A stretch of DNA of 64,000 bases, taken from NCBI GenBank assembly GCA_003695915.1, contig RFGF01000058.1, forward strand, positions 1-64,000, read 5' to 3'. Under the pieces are notes generated by a model. It was not told the origin of the DNA and did not search any database. It worked only from the letters and a program-made list of their open reading frames with translations. The stretch comes from Nitrospirota bacterium. Its GTDB lineage: Bacteria; Nitrospirota; Nitrospiria; Nitrospirales; UBA8639. Made by a program: the position numbers and the translations under genes. This document shows, piece by piece, positions 26,468 through 35,809 of the stretch; the stretch's first letter is position 1; each line of letters opens with the position of its first letter.

Positions 26468-27862
26468 TTATTCCGATAATATCTGTCGCATAGAGGGCGT
26501 TCGTTCTTGTTGGGTATTGGAGGGATGCAGTCCATATTTCTTTAACAACTTATAGAAATCGGCGCGATAACGACCGGCAATTTGTGCGGCACGCGAAATA
26601 TTGCCCTCCGTAATTCGTAATAACTCTTTGAGATACTCGCGTTCAAACGCTTCCTTGGCCTCGGTCAGCGGTTGCAACCTGCTCTCTACTTTAGAGGACG
26701 CCATAGGGATCAAATCCAATGTGATCAGATCCGTGGAGGCCATGACCACTGCCCTCTCAATGGCGTTTTCCAGCTCTCGCACATTTCCCGGCCATGAATA
26801 CGCCATCAAGGCCTGCATGGCCTCGGGCTTAAATCCTTTAATCTGTTTGTGCAGCCGTTGGCAACTCTGTTCCAGAAAGAACTGCGCCAAAGATGGAATG
26901 TCTTGGCGACGTTCGCGCAAGGGAGGAATGCGCAGAGGGACAACCTGAATACGATAGAACAAATCCTCACGGAACCGACCTTCACGCACAGCCTGCTCCA
27001 AATCTTTATTGGTAGCCGCCAGAATCCGAACGTCGACTTTCACAGGCGTTTGCGAGCCCACCGGCAACACTTCGCGTTGCTGAATCGCACGCAATAATTT
27101 TCCTTGAAGCGCGAAGGGCATCTCGCCGATTTCATCGAGAAACAGCGTGCCTTTGTCTGCGCTCTGGAAGAGACCGCGCTTGTTTTGATAGGCCCCCGTA
27201 AATGCGCCTTTTTGATGCCCAAACAATTCGCTTTCAAAGAGACTTTCCGGAATCGCCGCACAATTGACCGCGACAAACGGCTTTTTAGCCCGAGGACTGT
27301 TGCAGTGAATCACCCGAGCGATGACTTCTTTGCCAGTGCCGGTCTCCCCAGAAATACACACCGTCGCATCGGTGCCTGCGACACGGGCTACTTGCTGTAA
27401 GAGCGCCTGCATTTCCGGGCTTCTCGCCACCACCTTGTCCAATCCGTAGAGTTCGTTGACGAGCATTTGCAGGCGATGGATTTCTTGACTCATGCGCTTT
27501 TGCGCAAGCGCCTTGTCGATACTGTCCAACAATTCGCGATCGTCAAAGGGTTTTGTCAGGTACCCGTAAGCCCCTTTCTTCATCGCTTCGACGGCATTCG
27601 GGATGCAGCCATGGGCCGTGATAATCACCACGGGCAGATTGGCATGCAAAAGATGAAGTTCCTCCATCAACCCCACTCCGTCCACATCCGGCAAGCGGAG
27701 ATCGAGGATCGCAAAATCAAATGTCTCCTCTTGCGCCCGGCTCAACGCGTCTTCTCCTGTCCCGCACACCGTGACGGCGAACCCCATGGATTTGAGGCGC
27801 ATTTTGAGCAAGGTTGATAAACTCGGATCGTCATCGACAACGAGAATGCGTTCGTCTGCCAT
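26468..27862 (-). CDS. glrR: GlrR/QseF-type sigma-54 response regulator
   Basis: A 464-residue NtrC-family activator. The receiver has phosphoacceptor Asp54 (FAILDLRLPDVDG) and switch Lys in YLTKPF. The AAA+ domain shows GETGTGKE, GAFTGA and TLFLDEIGEM. The Fis-type C-terminus reads NISRAAQIAGRYRADFYKLL, very like GlrR of enterobacteria. It is the last gene of a kinase-lipoprotein-regulator set in the same order as glrK-qseG-glrR. In E. coli GlrR drives sigma-54 promoters for envelope-stress small RNAs; targets here are unknown. It starts 14 bases after the upstream stop. Confidence 0.85.
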   Translation of the reverse strand: MADERILVVDDDPSLSTLLKMRLKSMGFAVTVCGTGEDALSRAQEETFDFAILDLRLPDVDGVGLMEELHLLHANLPVVIITAHGCIPNAVEAMKKGAYGYLTKPFDDRELLDSIDKALAQKRMSQEIHRLQMLVNELYGLDKVVARSPEMQALLQQVARVAGTDATVCISGETGTGKEVIARVIHCNSPRAKKPFVAVNCAAIPESLFESELFGHQKGAFTGAYQNKRGLFQSADKGTLFLDEIGEMPFALQGKLLRAIQQREVLPVGSQTPVKVDVRILAATNKDLEQAVREGRFREDLFYRIQVVPLRIPPLRERRQDIPSLAQFFLEQSCQRLHKQIKGFKPEAMQALMAYSWPGNVRELENAIERAVVMASTDLITLDLIPMASSKVESRLQPLTEAKEAFEREYLKELLRITEGNISRAAQIAGRYRADFYKLLKKYGLHPSNTQQERTPSMRQILSE

Positions 27863-27876
27863 GTTTCATCCCTTCA

Positions 27877-28668
27877 TCATGATCCGTTCGCTGGAAGGTT
27901 CGTCTCAGCCTCCGGCGCAGGAGTCATCTTCTCCGATGGTCTGGTCGGAGGGGCCTTTTCTTTGAGTTCCTGATCGATCCGCCGCAGGGCTTCGAGTTGT
28001 TTCGTCAATTCTTGTACTCGCTTTTCGCTTTGCCGGAGTTCCTGTTCCACAGCCTCCCGCAATGCAGCTTGTTTTTTCAGTTGTTCGAGTTGCTTCGTCA
28101 GCTCCGCAATCGTCCGTGTCAACTCCGCCACTTTCTTGTCCCGAAGTTTCACTTCCTGTCGAAGCACCGTGAGCGACTCTGGCTCAGGTTGGGTATCCAA
28201 TCCTCCGACGGCCAATTCCCGCTCGACGATCTCGCGAACTAACCGACGCGCGACATCCGTATCGTCGGCATGGTTGATCGGGGACCGAACGATATCCAGC
28301 AACCACAACCAAAACCGGCTTCGAATCGCCAGAGGCGTATCCGGCTGAACCGCCACCACTTGACAAAAATGATGAGCGGCTAATTCCTGATCCTTGTACA
28401 ACATCGCCAAGGCACGAAGAAAATGCGCTCGTTGACACACCTGAGGCTCTTGACACGTGCGCAGCTGCTTTTCCTGCGCCTCAGCGATGGCTTGGAAAAA
28501 GGGTTGATCCTCCGGAAGCGGTGTGAAGAGCGCATGAAATAACGGCCGAGTCTGGTGCTCGGATCGAGTGAGGCGGGACGTCGCTCCCAACTCTCCACCC
28601 CATCCACACGCCGCTCCCAATTCAAGGCTCACGATTCCCAACAGGAACCATACGGCATGGCGTATCAC
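27877..28668 (-). CDS. QseG-like secreted coiled-coil protein between kinase and regulator
   Basis: A 263-residue exported protein. The N-terminal hydrophobic segment (RHAVWFLLGIVSLELGAAC) ends in a Cys at residue 21. The LGAAC lipobox is imperfect (Gly at -3), so it is either a lipoprotein or a type-I signal product. Residues 35-150 are helical, with several Cys residues and an HFLRALAMLYKDQE repeat-like helix. Residues 155-240 form a long coiled coil (heptads such as AELTRTIAELTKQLEQLKKQ). The tail is Pro-rich. Its place between glrK- and glrR-like genes and its partly similar size make it the counterpart of QseG, the outer-membrane lipoprotein that tunes GlrK. Sequence similarity to QseG itself is weak by eye. 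Confidence 0.6.
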   Translation of the reverse strand: MIRHAVWFLLGIVSLELGAACGWGGELGATSRLTRSEHQTRPLFHALFTPLPEDQPFFQAIAEAQEKQLRTCQEPQVCQRAHFLRALAMLYKDQELAAHHFCQVVAVQPDTPLAIRSRFWLWLLDIVRSPINHADDTDVARRLVREIVERELAVGGLDTQPEPESLTVLRQEVKLRDKKVAELTRTIAELTKQLEQLKKQAALREAVEQELRQSEKRVQELTKQLEALRRIDQELKEKAPPTRPSEKMTPAPEAETNLPANGS

Positions 28669-28674
28669 AATCGT

Positions 28675-30171
28675 TTACCCATTCCGTGCCATTGTCTTGT
28701 CGGTGGAGGATTTCTTCCGATTCGGGATCACGATGTGCATGATCGTTCCTTTGCCAACCTCGCTCTCCGCCCAAATTTTCCCGCCATGCGCTTCGATGAC
28801 CCGCTTGGCCAGATGTAGCCCAATCCCGCTTCCGACGTAAGCCCGGCTTTCTGGACTTTTCCCTTGATAAAAGCGCTCGAACACATGAGGCAGATCGTCT
28901 TCTCCGATGCCCGGTCCGGTATCCGTCACAGCAATATGCAAACCGTGATTGTGCGGTTCTGACCGAACGGTCACGATCGCTCCAGAGGGACTGAACTTGA
29001 CGGCATTCGACAAGAGATTTTCCAAAACCTGCTCAATACGGGGTCCGTCCACCTCCTGCAAGCGAGCCCGATCGTCGGTCAATTCGGTCAAGAGCTTGAC
29101 ACCCTTCCGTTCCGCCAAAAATCGCATTTTGTCCACGGCCCGTTGGATGAGTCGATTGAGATCCGTAGTCGCGAAATGATAAGCCAGCATATCCGCTTCC
29201 ATCCGAGACAAATCCAGCAAATTTCCGATCAACCGATTCAATTGCTGGCTGCTTTCCAACAAGATGGTAAGCGTTTCCCGTTGATCCTTGGTGAGCGGGC
29301 CTGGTATACCATCGAGGAGCAGTTGCGTGCCTTCGCGAATCGACGTGAGTGGCGTTCGAAGTTCATGAGAGATATTTGCCAAGAATTCTGATTTCATCTG
29401 ATCCAATTGCTGCAATTTGGTCCCCATCCAGTTGACGGTTTCTACCAGTTCCCGCAATTCATTGGGCACCGTCACGGGGATGGGCCGTCCAAATTGGCCT
29501 TGACCGATTCGCTTAATCTGATCTTGCACTCGCCGAATAGGCCGAAGGATACTATAGCTGGCCACACCGGCCAAGCCAAGCCCTAACAACAGTGCGGCCA
29601 TCATCAGTTGTCTCGTAATGGCCTCAGCCCGAACCGAGCGCAAATGAGATTCACTCAAAATCCCTCCGACACTGGCCTCTTGAAAGGAAATATACGCATT
29701 GATCGCCTCTGTCATGGCATCGATGAGGACATCCCGGCGATTTTCATAGTCCGCTAGCGCCGCAGGCGAACGATCACTCTGTTCCACTCCCTTGCTCAAA
29801 AACAACGTCTGGAATTCTTCATGGAGTTGGCGGGTTCGCTCTAACAAGTCTCTGGCTTTTTGGGAAGTTTCTTGTTCCAAGAGCGCCGTCAAAGTCTTGC
29901 GAAAATTTTCAGCCTCTTGCAGGAATTCTTTGAGAAGAGCCGTGTCCCGAAGAACCAAATATTGTTTGTCGCTCTTGAGCTGAGAATACAAGCTGGAGAT
30001 CAGTCGCTTAGCGGTTTCGACAGCGGGAAAATGGTAGGTCGCTAGTTCCGCTCCCAATTCCGTCAGTACGCGGAGCTGATTCAAAATATACAAATTAACG
30101 GCAACGACGAGTGCAAGCACTGCGATGTAGCCGAGAGCCAGCCGCCAAAAAATAGAAAGTCGGGCAAACAT
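28675..30171 (-). CDS. glrK: GlrK/QseE-type sensor histidine kinase
   Basis: A 498-residue inner-membrane kinase. Transmembrane helices at about 11-31 and 190-210 flank a helical periplasmic four-helix-bundle-like domain. HAMP covers 210-262. The H-box SHELRTPLTSIREGTQLL has His269, and the SIREGT continuation is typical of GlrK. The ATPase domain shows NLLSNAVKFSPSGA, DTGPGIGEDD and GSGIGLHLAKRVIEAHGG. It ends six bases before the QseG-like gene, so kinase, lipoprotein and regulator form an operon. The signal is unknown; the family is linked to cell-envelope state. Confidence 0.88.
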   Translation of the reverse strand: MFARLSIFWRLALGYIAVLALVVAVNLYILNQLRVLTELGAELATYHFPAVETAKRLISSLYSQLKSDKQYLVLRDTALLKEFLQEAENFRKTLTALLEQETSQKARDLLERTRQLHEEFQTLFLSKGVEQSDRSPAALADYENRRDVLIDAMTEAINAYISFQEASVGGILSESHLRSVRAEAITRQLMMAALLLGLGLAGVASYSILRPIRRVQDQIKRIGQGQFGRPIPVTVPNELRELVETVNWMGTKLQQLDQMKSEFLANISHELRTPLTSIREGTQLLLDGIPGPLTKDQRETLTILLESSQQLNRLIGNLLDLSRMEADMLAYHFATTDLNRLIQRAVDKMRFLAERKGVKLLTELTDDRARLQEVDGPRIEQVLENLLSNAVKFSPSGAIVTVRSEPHNHGLHIAVTDTGPGIGEDDLPHVFERFYQGKSPESRAYVGSGIGLHLAKRVIEAHGGKIWAESEVGKGTIMHIVIPNRKKSSTDKTMARNG

Positions 30172-30337
30172 CTTTCAACACCGAATGAGCAGCGTGCCCA
30201 TTACCTTGGGCGCCACGAGCCTGTCCGAGCTTGTTGTTTTTCATGGACGAGCCTTGGTATCAAGCTCGGCACAGCCTTTGGCGACTGTGGCTCTTTCTCC
30301 CCGTTCACTCCGTGCGCACATTGTAGAAGCCATGGGG

Positions 30338-30772
30338 TCAAATGCCAATGGTCTTGTTGATCTCCTCGCGGAGCCGGTCTCGGTGCGTGCGCATCCAATC
30401 ATCCAAAGCAGGGAACAAATACTTCAGCGCTTCCGTGAACGGATCAATCATCACATCGCGCCGTTCCGAGAACAGCCCCTCCCGATTGCCGATTTCGAGC
30501 TTCTGATCAGCAATGGCGCGACACAACATCTGATTCACGCGCAGTTGCTGTCCTGGCGTGCCTCCTGTCAACCCCAAGATTTGGGATTTCAAATAGTCCA
30601 ACTCATGATCAATCGATACTTTGACGCGGACACTCTGCGGAGCCGGCCAGTGCGGGCGTTGCACGACATAGTCATACGAAAACGCTCGCTCATAAGGTTC
30701 CCGATACGGCCCCATCACATCGAGAATCGAAAACTCGTTGGACATGTGTGTCCCCGATTGCTTAGGATCCAT
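30338..30772 (-). CDS. Hypothetical cytosolic protein
   Basis: A 144-residue protein that I cannot name. It contains FSILDVMGPYREPYERAFSY near the start and ends in a helical segment (LKYLFPALDDWMRTHRDRLR). There is no membrane helix, Cys motif or nucleotide-binding loop. The ATG at 30772 is preceded by GGAGG ten bases upstream and overlaps the rhodanese stop by 11 bases; a later ATG at 30745 is an alternative. The overlap implies coupled translation with the rhodanese gene. A 166-base gap without features separates it from glrK. Confidence 0.6.
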   Translation of the reverse strand: MDPKQSGTHMSNEFSILDVMGPYREPYERAFSYDYVVQRPHWPAPQSVRVKVSIDHELDYLKSQILGLTGGTPGQQLRVNQMLCRAIADQKLEIGNREGLFSERRDVMIDPFTEALKYLFPALDDWMRTHRDRLREEINKTIGI

Positions 30773-31394
30773 CGTCTGACTGCCTCCGCGATTTTGACTC
30801 AATGGAAATGAGTGGCATCGCAGCTTGCCCAATAGTCTCACCGGGCCAACGATTCAACCCGTCACGAATGTTGTACAAGTTCATGTACCCCTGACGACTG
30901 AGATAGTCGCACGCCAAGCGACTCCGATCGCCGGCTTGGCAATAGACAAAAACTTTTTCGATCGTCAGAGGAATTTCCGACCAGCATCGTTTATCCAATT
31001 CTTCCACAGGAATGAGTGCGGCACCAGGCACATGCCGCATGGCATACTCCTTTGCCGTCCGCACATCGACGATCATGATTTGATCTGGCTTGGTCGCTTG
31101 CTCATGCGCAATCATTCGAGCCGCTTCTTCGGCCGAAACGTCGTGGTACAGCCGACCCTGCCGAATGAGTTCGTTCGAAACCGGTCTCCCTGAAGCCACA
31201 GCCGCCAGTTGCAGGCGTAAAGATTCTAGAGCTTCGACCAGTTGGCTGGAAAAGCGATCGAGCTTTTGGGATGCGTAATACTCATTGCGCTTGATGCCCT
31301 GAAGGTCTTTTGTCAATTTTCTTATCCACAGAAGGGCCCAGACCGCAAGACCGCTGCCGACTAGTCCTCCTAAACCTATCCATTCTCCCATCAT
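30762..31394 (-). CDS. Membrane-anchored rhodanese-domain protein
   Basis: A 210-residue protein with one N-terminal membrane helix (LGGLVGSGLAVWALLWI), a short coiled stretch (FSSQLVEALESLRLQLAAV) and a C-terminal rhodanese domain from about 85 to 195. The active-site Cys is in VFVYCQAGDRSRLAC, a CxxGxRS loop. YDVSAEEAARMI-like and VDVRTAKEYAMRHVPGAALI segments complete the fold. It should carry sulfane sulfur at the inner membrane face. Whether it serves the sulfur-carrier cluster at 39-44 kb is speculation. The GTG/ATG start region has two adjacent Met codons (31394 and 31391). Confidence 0.82.
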   Translation of the reverse strand: MMGEWIGLGGLVGSGLAVWALLWIRKLTKDLQGIKRNEYYASQKLDRFSSQLVEALESLRLQLAAVASGRPVSNELIRQGRLYHDVSAEEAARMIAHEQATKPDQIMIVDVRTAKEYAMRHVPGAALIPVEELDKRCWSEIPLTIEKVFVYCQAGDRSRLACDYLSRQGYMNLYNIRDGLNRWPGETIGQAAMPLISIESKSRRQSDDGS

Positions 31395-31607
31395 ACGGCC
31401 CGTCTACCACGAACGCCAAACAAAAACCGACCATCCATCGAATTGCTGAGCGCCAACTCTTTTAGCCGAGAGCGTGTCCCAGGATACCGATTGATTCGCC
31501 AACGCCCGGGGACATTCAGACCATGAGGATTGTGGCACTCGCCGGAGGCATCAAAATGGGTCCGCCATCCCAAGAAGGAGAAGAGGATCAATCGAAGAGA
31601 AAAATCA

Positions 31608-31684
<77 letters not shown>

Positions 31685-31697
31685 ATCATCCGCAGAA

Positions 31698-32801
31698 TCA
31701 GTTGAAGGAATCGAATGGCAGACCGTGGGCTTCCGCAACAGCCCGACAAGTCACTTTGCCTTGCCTCACATTGATCCCCGTTGCGAATCCAGGGTCCTCC
31801 GTGAGAACTCGTTCAATCCCCTGGTCAACCAGCCGGACTATATAAGGTAGTGTCGCATTGGTCAAGGCCAGCGTGGACGTCCGGGGCACGACTCCTGGAA
31901 TATTGGGCACGGCATAGTGGAGGACCTCGTGAACCCAATAGACAGGATCCGAATGCGTGGTGGGACGAGTGGTTTCTACGCATCCCCCTTGATCCACTGA
32001 GACGTCCACGATCACAGCCCCCGGCTTCATCCGTTGGATCGAGTCCCGCGCCACCAATCGCGGGGAGCGCGCCCCGGGCACCAGAACCGCTCCGATGACA
32101 AGATCCGCATCCACGACAGCACGTTCAACCATCACCGGTGTGGCCACTCGCGTATTGACACGCCCCTGGTACAGTTCATCCAAATGTCGGAGTTGTTCAA
32201 CCGAAATACTGATGACCGTCACTTGAGCCCCCATGGCCACGGCCACGCGCGTGGCGGCTGATCCAACATTCCCTGACCCTAAAATCACGACCTTCCCTGA
32301 TTCCACCCCTGGCACTCCTCCCAACAACACACCGCGACCTTTTTGGTGTTTCTCCAAATAATGCGCCCCGATCTGGATGGACATGCGTCCGGCTATGTCG
32401 CTCATTGGCTGAAGAATCGGAAACCGGCCATGGGCATCTTGGATCATCTCATAGGCAATGGCTGTGCAGCGCGAGGCCACCAACGCTTCCGTCAGTTCCT
32501 TCGAAGCCGCCAGATGCAAATAGGTCATCAACACATGGCGAGCATGCAAGAGCGAATATTCCTGTGGCTGCGGTTCTTTCACTTTCACGATCAACTCCGC
32601 TTCTGCATAGAGTTGTTCAGGCGAGGGAACGATTTTGGCTCCGGCGTCGCGATATTCTTGATCAACAAAACCGCTCCCTTCTCCGGCATGTGTTTCGACG
32701 AGCACCGTCTTTCCCTTGGCTGTCAGCACCTGAACAGCATCGGGAGTCAACGCGACCCTGAATTCATGATCCTTAATTTCTCGTGGAATCCCGACAATCA
32801 T
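31698..32801 (-). CDS. ald: Alanine dehydrogenase
   Basis: A 367-residue NAD-dependent enzyme that interconverts alanine with pyruvate and ammonia. The start [20 protein letters not shown] is diagnostic and includes the substrate Arg. [10 protein letters not shown] carries the catalytic Lys. The NAD motif [17 protein letters not shown] is near residue 170, and the C-terminal [20 protein letters not shown] is conserved. Length is normal. It is cytosolic and soluble. The tRNA-Pro gene follows closely. It is divergent from the ferredoxin gene across 179 bases. Confidence 0.96.
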   Translation of the reverse strand: MIVGIPREIKDHEFRVALTPDAVQVLTAKGKTVLVETHAGEGSGFVDQEYRDAGAKIVPSPEQLYAEAELIVKVKEPQPQEYSLLHARHVLMTYLHLAASKELTEALVASRCTAIAYEMIQDAHGRFPILQPMSDIAGRMSIQIGAHYLEKHQKGRGVLLGGVPGVESGKVVILGSGNVGSAATRVAVAMGAQVTVISISVEQLRHLDELYQGRVNTRVATPVMVERAVVDADLVIGAVLVPGARSPRLVARDSIQRMKPGAVIVDVSVDQGGCVETTRPTTHSDPVYWVHEVLHYAVPNIPGVVPRTSTLALTNATLPYIVRLVDQGIERVLTEDPGFATGINVRQGKVTCRAVAEAHGLPFDSFN

Positions 32802-32980
32802 CTGCGATTAGACCCTTCCCTCTGGCACGCTTGCTCGTTCGATCATGTCCATCTCCCTCCAATCGTATCCGCTCAAACCGGGTCTCATGGAATTCCCTAG
32901 ACACTCCCGGAAAGGCTCATGTAAGATGCTGGCCGAAATCGTCGAACATGTGAGCCGCTTTCTTCGCAAGAATTGTAACA

Positions 32981-33322
32981 ATGGGCGGATTCAAGCACCA
33001 TATCTTCGTGTGTATTAACCAACGCCCCAAAGGTGATCCTCGAGGCTGTTGCGCCGATCATGGTTCCGAACGTTTGCATGCGTGTTTCAAACACGAGGTC
33101 GAACGGTTAGGGCTCCGGGGCATCGTACGCGCCAATAAAGCCGGGTGCTTGGATCACTGTGAATATGGGCCCAGCGTCGTGATCTACCCCGAGGGCGTGT
33201 GGTACTGGGTTGGATCCGAATCCGATGTTCGTGAAATAATGGAACGTCATATCTGCCAAGGACAAATTGTAGAACGGCTGCTCATGCCGGGACATCATCC
33301 GCCTTCATCTTCGACTCCCTAA
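32981..33322 (+). CDS. Thioredoxin-like [2Fe-2S] ferredoxin
   Basis: A 113-residue small ferredoxin of the NuoE-like thioredoxin fold. Cys11 (HIFVCINQR), Cys23 or Cys24 (RGCCAD), Cys56 (KAGCLDHC) and Cys60 supply the cluster ligands in the C-x(11-12)-C-x(n)-C-x3-C pattern. EYGPSVVIYPEGVWY follows, as in this group. It is cytosolic. The electron partners are not shown by the neighbours, though a second ferredoxin lies 670 bases downstream. The ribosome-binding site is weak. Similar genes are widespread in cyanobacteria and Nitrospirota (general knowledge). Confidence 0.88.
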   Translation: MGGFKHHIFVCINQRPKGDPRGCCADHGSERLHACFKHEVERLGLRGIVRANKAGCLDHCEYGPSVVIYPEGVWYWVGSESDVREIMERHICQGQIVERLLMPGHHPPSSSTP

Positions 33323-33429
33323 CAGGAGCGCTCCCTGCTGACCATTCAATGGTTGCGGCGACTTTTTCATTGGTGCGCAAGATCGAACATCCACATAGCA
33401 CGATTGGGCAAATTTGTTAGGCAACATAG

Positions 33430-33888
33430 ATGAGTAGCGAGAAAATCGACAAACAGATGATTGAAGCACGAAAAGCCAAATGGGATGCTAACCAAGCCAA
33501 AGTGGCATTCCTGCAAGCTCTTCCATGGATTCTCGGATCATGGGAGGAGACGATCGGTCGCACGATCGAACAGGTCATTCCTATCCCCGAGGTGTCTCAT
33601 TCGGTGGCGCTCGTCTTTACAGACGGCTCTATGATCGTCGCTCCACATCCAATTTCCGAACCTCAAACCCTGACCAAAGGCTTCCTCGCAGGTCGAGGCG
33701 CCCTGGAGTCTCGTCACGCAGATACGTTTGCCACGTACGATTTATTGGACCGCCACGACAAAGCCGCGAGTCGAACGGCGCGCCTGCACAACATTCTGGG
33801 GGCGATTCGCAATAACGTCGATCAGATCCCTGAACTCAAAGCGCACCTCCGCGCCCTTGTCCATGAATGGGAGACCAAGCAAGAATAG
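33430..33888 (+). CDS. Hypothetical protein, 152 residues
   Basis: I do not recognise this protein. The N-terminal 30 residues are helical and basic (KQMIEARKAKWDANQAKVAF). The centre looks like a small beta domain (SVALVFTDGSMIVAPHPISE). The C-terminal half is helical (SRTARLHNILGAIRNNVDQI). There is no signal peptide, membrane helix or Cys. Codon use resembles the neighbours. It lies between two ferredoxin genes on the same strand and may share their transcript. Confidence 0.65.
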   Translation: MSSEKIDKQMIEARKAKWDANQAKVAFLQALPWILGSWEETIGRTIEQVIPIPEVSHSVALVFTDGSMIVAPHPISEPQTLTKGFLAGRGALESRHADTFATYDLLDRHDKAASRTARLHNILGAIRNNVDQIPELKAHLRALVHEWETKQE

Positions 33889-33987
33889 CTGACCTACCTC
33901 CTCCCGAAAGGTCCGATGGAGGGGAGACGGAGCCGATCGGGTTCGTCATCTCGTGTGGTCAAATGTTGTCAAAAGTGGTGATATCTG

Positions 33988-34272
33988 ATGAACATGCTCG
34001 ATATCTTTTCGAAAGCGCTCTTTGAAGGAGTCACGCCGATGATGATAACTCGCGATCACCTCGTCCGGCACCCAGACCGGTGTACGCACAATGCGATTTG
34101 CATCCCTATTTGTCCAACAGGGGCATGGGTTTCGACACCACCATACAAATTTGATGCCTCGCGGTGTCTTGAATCCTGTCGGCTCTGTCTCGATGCATGT
34201 CCATCTCAAGCGATTTATGCTGTTTTTCGCAAAGGCGACAAACTTTTGAAGCCTTCCTCCGAATCCCGCTAA
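33988..34272 (+). CDS. Small 4Fe-4S-type ferredoxin-like protein
   Basis: A 94-residue protein with two Cys-rich segments. The first is CTHNAICIPICPTGA (C-x5-C-x3-CP) and the second CLESCRLCLDACPSQAI (C-x3-C-x2-C-x3-CP). The second can bind a [4Fe-4S] cluster with the usual CP. The first lacks the normal C-x2-C-x2-C spacing, so its cluster is uncertain. The ending is basic. The last four bases overlap the stop of the convergent squalene synthase gene. The redox partner is unknown. Confidence 0.75.
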   Translation: MNMLDIFSKALFEGVTPMMITRDHLVRHPDRCTHNAICIPICPTGAWVSTPPYKFDASRCLESCRLCLDACPSQAIYAVFRKGDKLLKPSSESR

Positions 34273-35309
34273 GCCAATCGTTTTCGGAGGGATCCCCAAT
34301 ACGCTGTCCCGACATATCCACACCCTCCTGTCAACGTGGTCGCCGCGACAATGCGATAGACTTCGCCTCTCGAAATTTTAATGGGTTCCGCCGGCGCCAA
34401 AATCGTGGGCGCCTCCCATAATTTGTGCAGGGTACGGAGGCCGATCAATAACGGCCACATGCACGCCAAACGAAGTCTGATCTCAGCACGGGGAATCATC
34501 ATCGTGTAGAGCCACCCATGATCAAGATGATCGCGAGCCGTGAGGATCAACCGCCGGAAAATAGGGCGGAAGGCTGAATCGGCTTTACCGTCCAAGAGAT
34601 CCTGTGGACTTAGCCCAACTTCGGCGAGCAGGCTGGCTGGGATATAACAGCGACCGCGTCGAACATCCTCGGGAAGATCGCGCAAGACGTTGATCAATTG
34701 GAGCCCCTTGCCGAACCGGATGCCTTCTCTCGCCATCGCCTGACGATCCCATCCTGATAATCTCGGGCGATGTCTGCACATCATTCGTGTCCAAAACTCG
34801 CCGACGCATCCGGCAACAGCGTACGTATAATAATCCAACTCGGCCATCGATGGCAGAGCCGTCACAGTGGTCTGGCCATTGACTTCCGGGAATTGACAGA
34901 GATCGAAGATCATGCCATCGATGAGCGTCGGCAACAGACGTGCAATATCCTGTCGATCGGCTGGCAGCAATCGCTCATAAATCTCAAAGCCGTGCACCAA
35001 TTCCTCCAACAATGCCCGCTCGCTCGCACGTTGGAATCGATCGATCACGAGCTGTCGAATGGCAACCAAATTTTCGACGTCGATCTTCGAGGCAATAAAG
35101 CACTGCTTGAACTGTCGAAGACACCCTAAGCGCGTGCAATGATCCAGAGATCCCGCATCCGCGATGGTGTCCGCGGTTCGGGCGAAGATATAGGCAAGCC
35201 CTACTTGATCCCGAACGTTTGAAGGCAAGACGGCCAGCGTCAGATAGAAGGAGCGCGAGACTCGCCGCAAGATCTCGCGAAGCAATAGACGATCTGACGA
35301 ATGATCCAT
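34269..35309 (-). CDS. Squalene/phytoene synthase family enzyme
   Basis: A 346-residue trans-isoprenyl diphosphate synthase that joins two prenyl diphosphates head to head. The first Asp-rich motif is FARTADTIADAG and the second is LQLINVLRDLPEDVRRGRCYIP. SRSFYLTLAVLP near the start is typical of bacterial squalene synthases. Length and the C-terminal hydrophobic stretch fit farnesyl-diphosphate farnesyltransferase rather than HpnC/HpnD. I start at the ATG at 35309 (MDHSSDRLLL), without a visible ribosome-binding site; a start further upstream would overlap the cupredoxin gene. Downstream carotenoid or hopanoid genes are not in the window. The cupredoxin gene ends 11 bases upstream. Confidence 0.85.
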   Translation of the reverse strand: MDHSSDRLLLREILRRVSRSFYLTLAVLPSNVRDQVGLAYIFARTADTIADAGSLDHCTRLGCLRQFKQCFIASKIDVENLVAIRQLVIDRFQRASERALLEELVHGFEIYERLLPADRQDIARLLPTLIDGMIFDLCQFPEVNGQTTVTALPSMAELDYYTYAVAGCVGEFWTRMMCRHRPRLSGWDRQAMAREGIRFGKGLQLINVLRDLPEDVRRGRCYIPASLLAEVGLSPQDLLDGKADSAFRPIFRRLILTARDHLDHGWLYTMMIPRAEIRLRLACMWPLLIGLRTLHKLWEAPTILAPAEPIKISRGEVYRIVAATTLTGGCGYVGTAYWGSLRKRLA

Positions 35310-35320
35310 AAACGAATTGG

Positions 35321-35809
35321 CTAACGAACGAGAATGTGGCCTTCCATTCCTTCTTCCCGATGATTCGGGAAGAACAACAACTCTTCGTCGCAATAGAACG
35401 GATAGACCCCAGGCTGCGAAAGGGTAAAACGAACCGTCGTCGTATCCCCGCCGCCTAGGGATACCTCCACGAGGTGAAGCCCCGATGGCGTATCGAGCAC
35501 AAAGCTGTGCGGCACTAGGAACGATTCATTCCGAAGCGTCAATTCCACGGGCTTGCCTCGTTCAACGACCAACTGATTCGGCCGAAACTCGTAACTGTCC
35601 ATGACAATGATCGCTCGTTGCACGCCATCCGGATCAGGGACCAGCGCCAACGACTCTTGTGCCGACACAAGCCCTGCGTTCAGTAACACGAGCCCGCATC
35701 CGATTTTTCCTAAACAAGAGAAGTACGCGAGGTGGCCAATGGCCGAACCCGCACAGACCCATGCTAAAGATGCATGACCGAGTCGCCATAAAAACCAAGG
35801 CCATTCCAT
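35321..35809 (-). CDS. Membrane-anchored cupredoxin-domain protein
   Basis: A 162-residue protein. Its N-terminal 55 residues contain two hydrophobic segments (WFLWRLGHASLAWVCAGSAI and FSCLGKIGCGLVLLNAGLV), after which VSAQESL looks like a cleavage or linker region. The cupredoxin fold occupies about 65-162. Candidate copper ligands are the His of VPHSF, the Cys of PFYCDEE, the His of PNHREE and the Met of GMEGH. The C-to-H gap (about nine residues) is longer than in plastocyanin, so the site may be atypical. It probably carries electrons or copper outside the membrane. It is cotranscribed with the squalene-synthase-like gene. Confidence 0.75.
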   Translation of the reverse strand: MEWPWFLWRLGHASLAWVCAGSAIGHLAYFSCLGKIGCGLVLLNAGLVSAQESLALVPDPDGVQRAIIVMDSYEFRPNQLVVERGKPVELTLRNESFLVPHSFVLDTPSGLHLVEVSLGGGDTTTVRFTLSQPGVYPFYCDEELLFFPNHREEGMEGHILVR

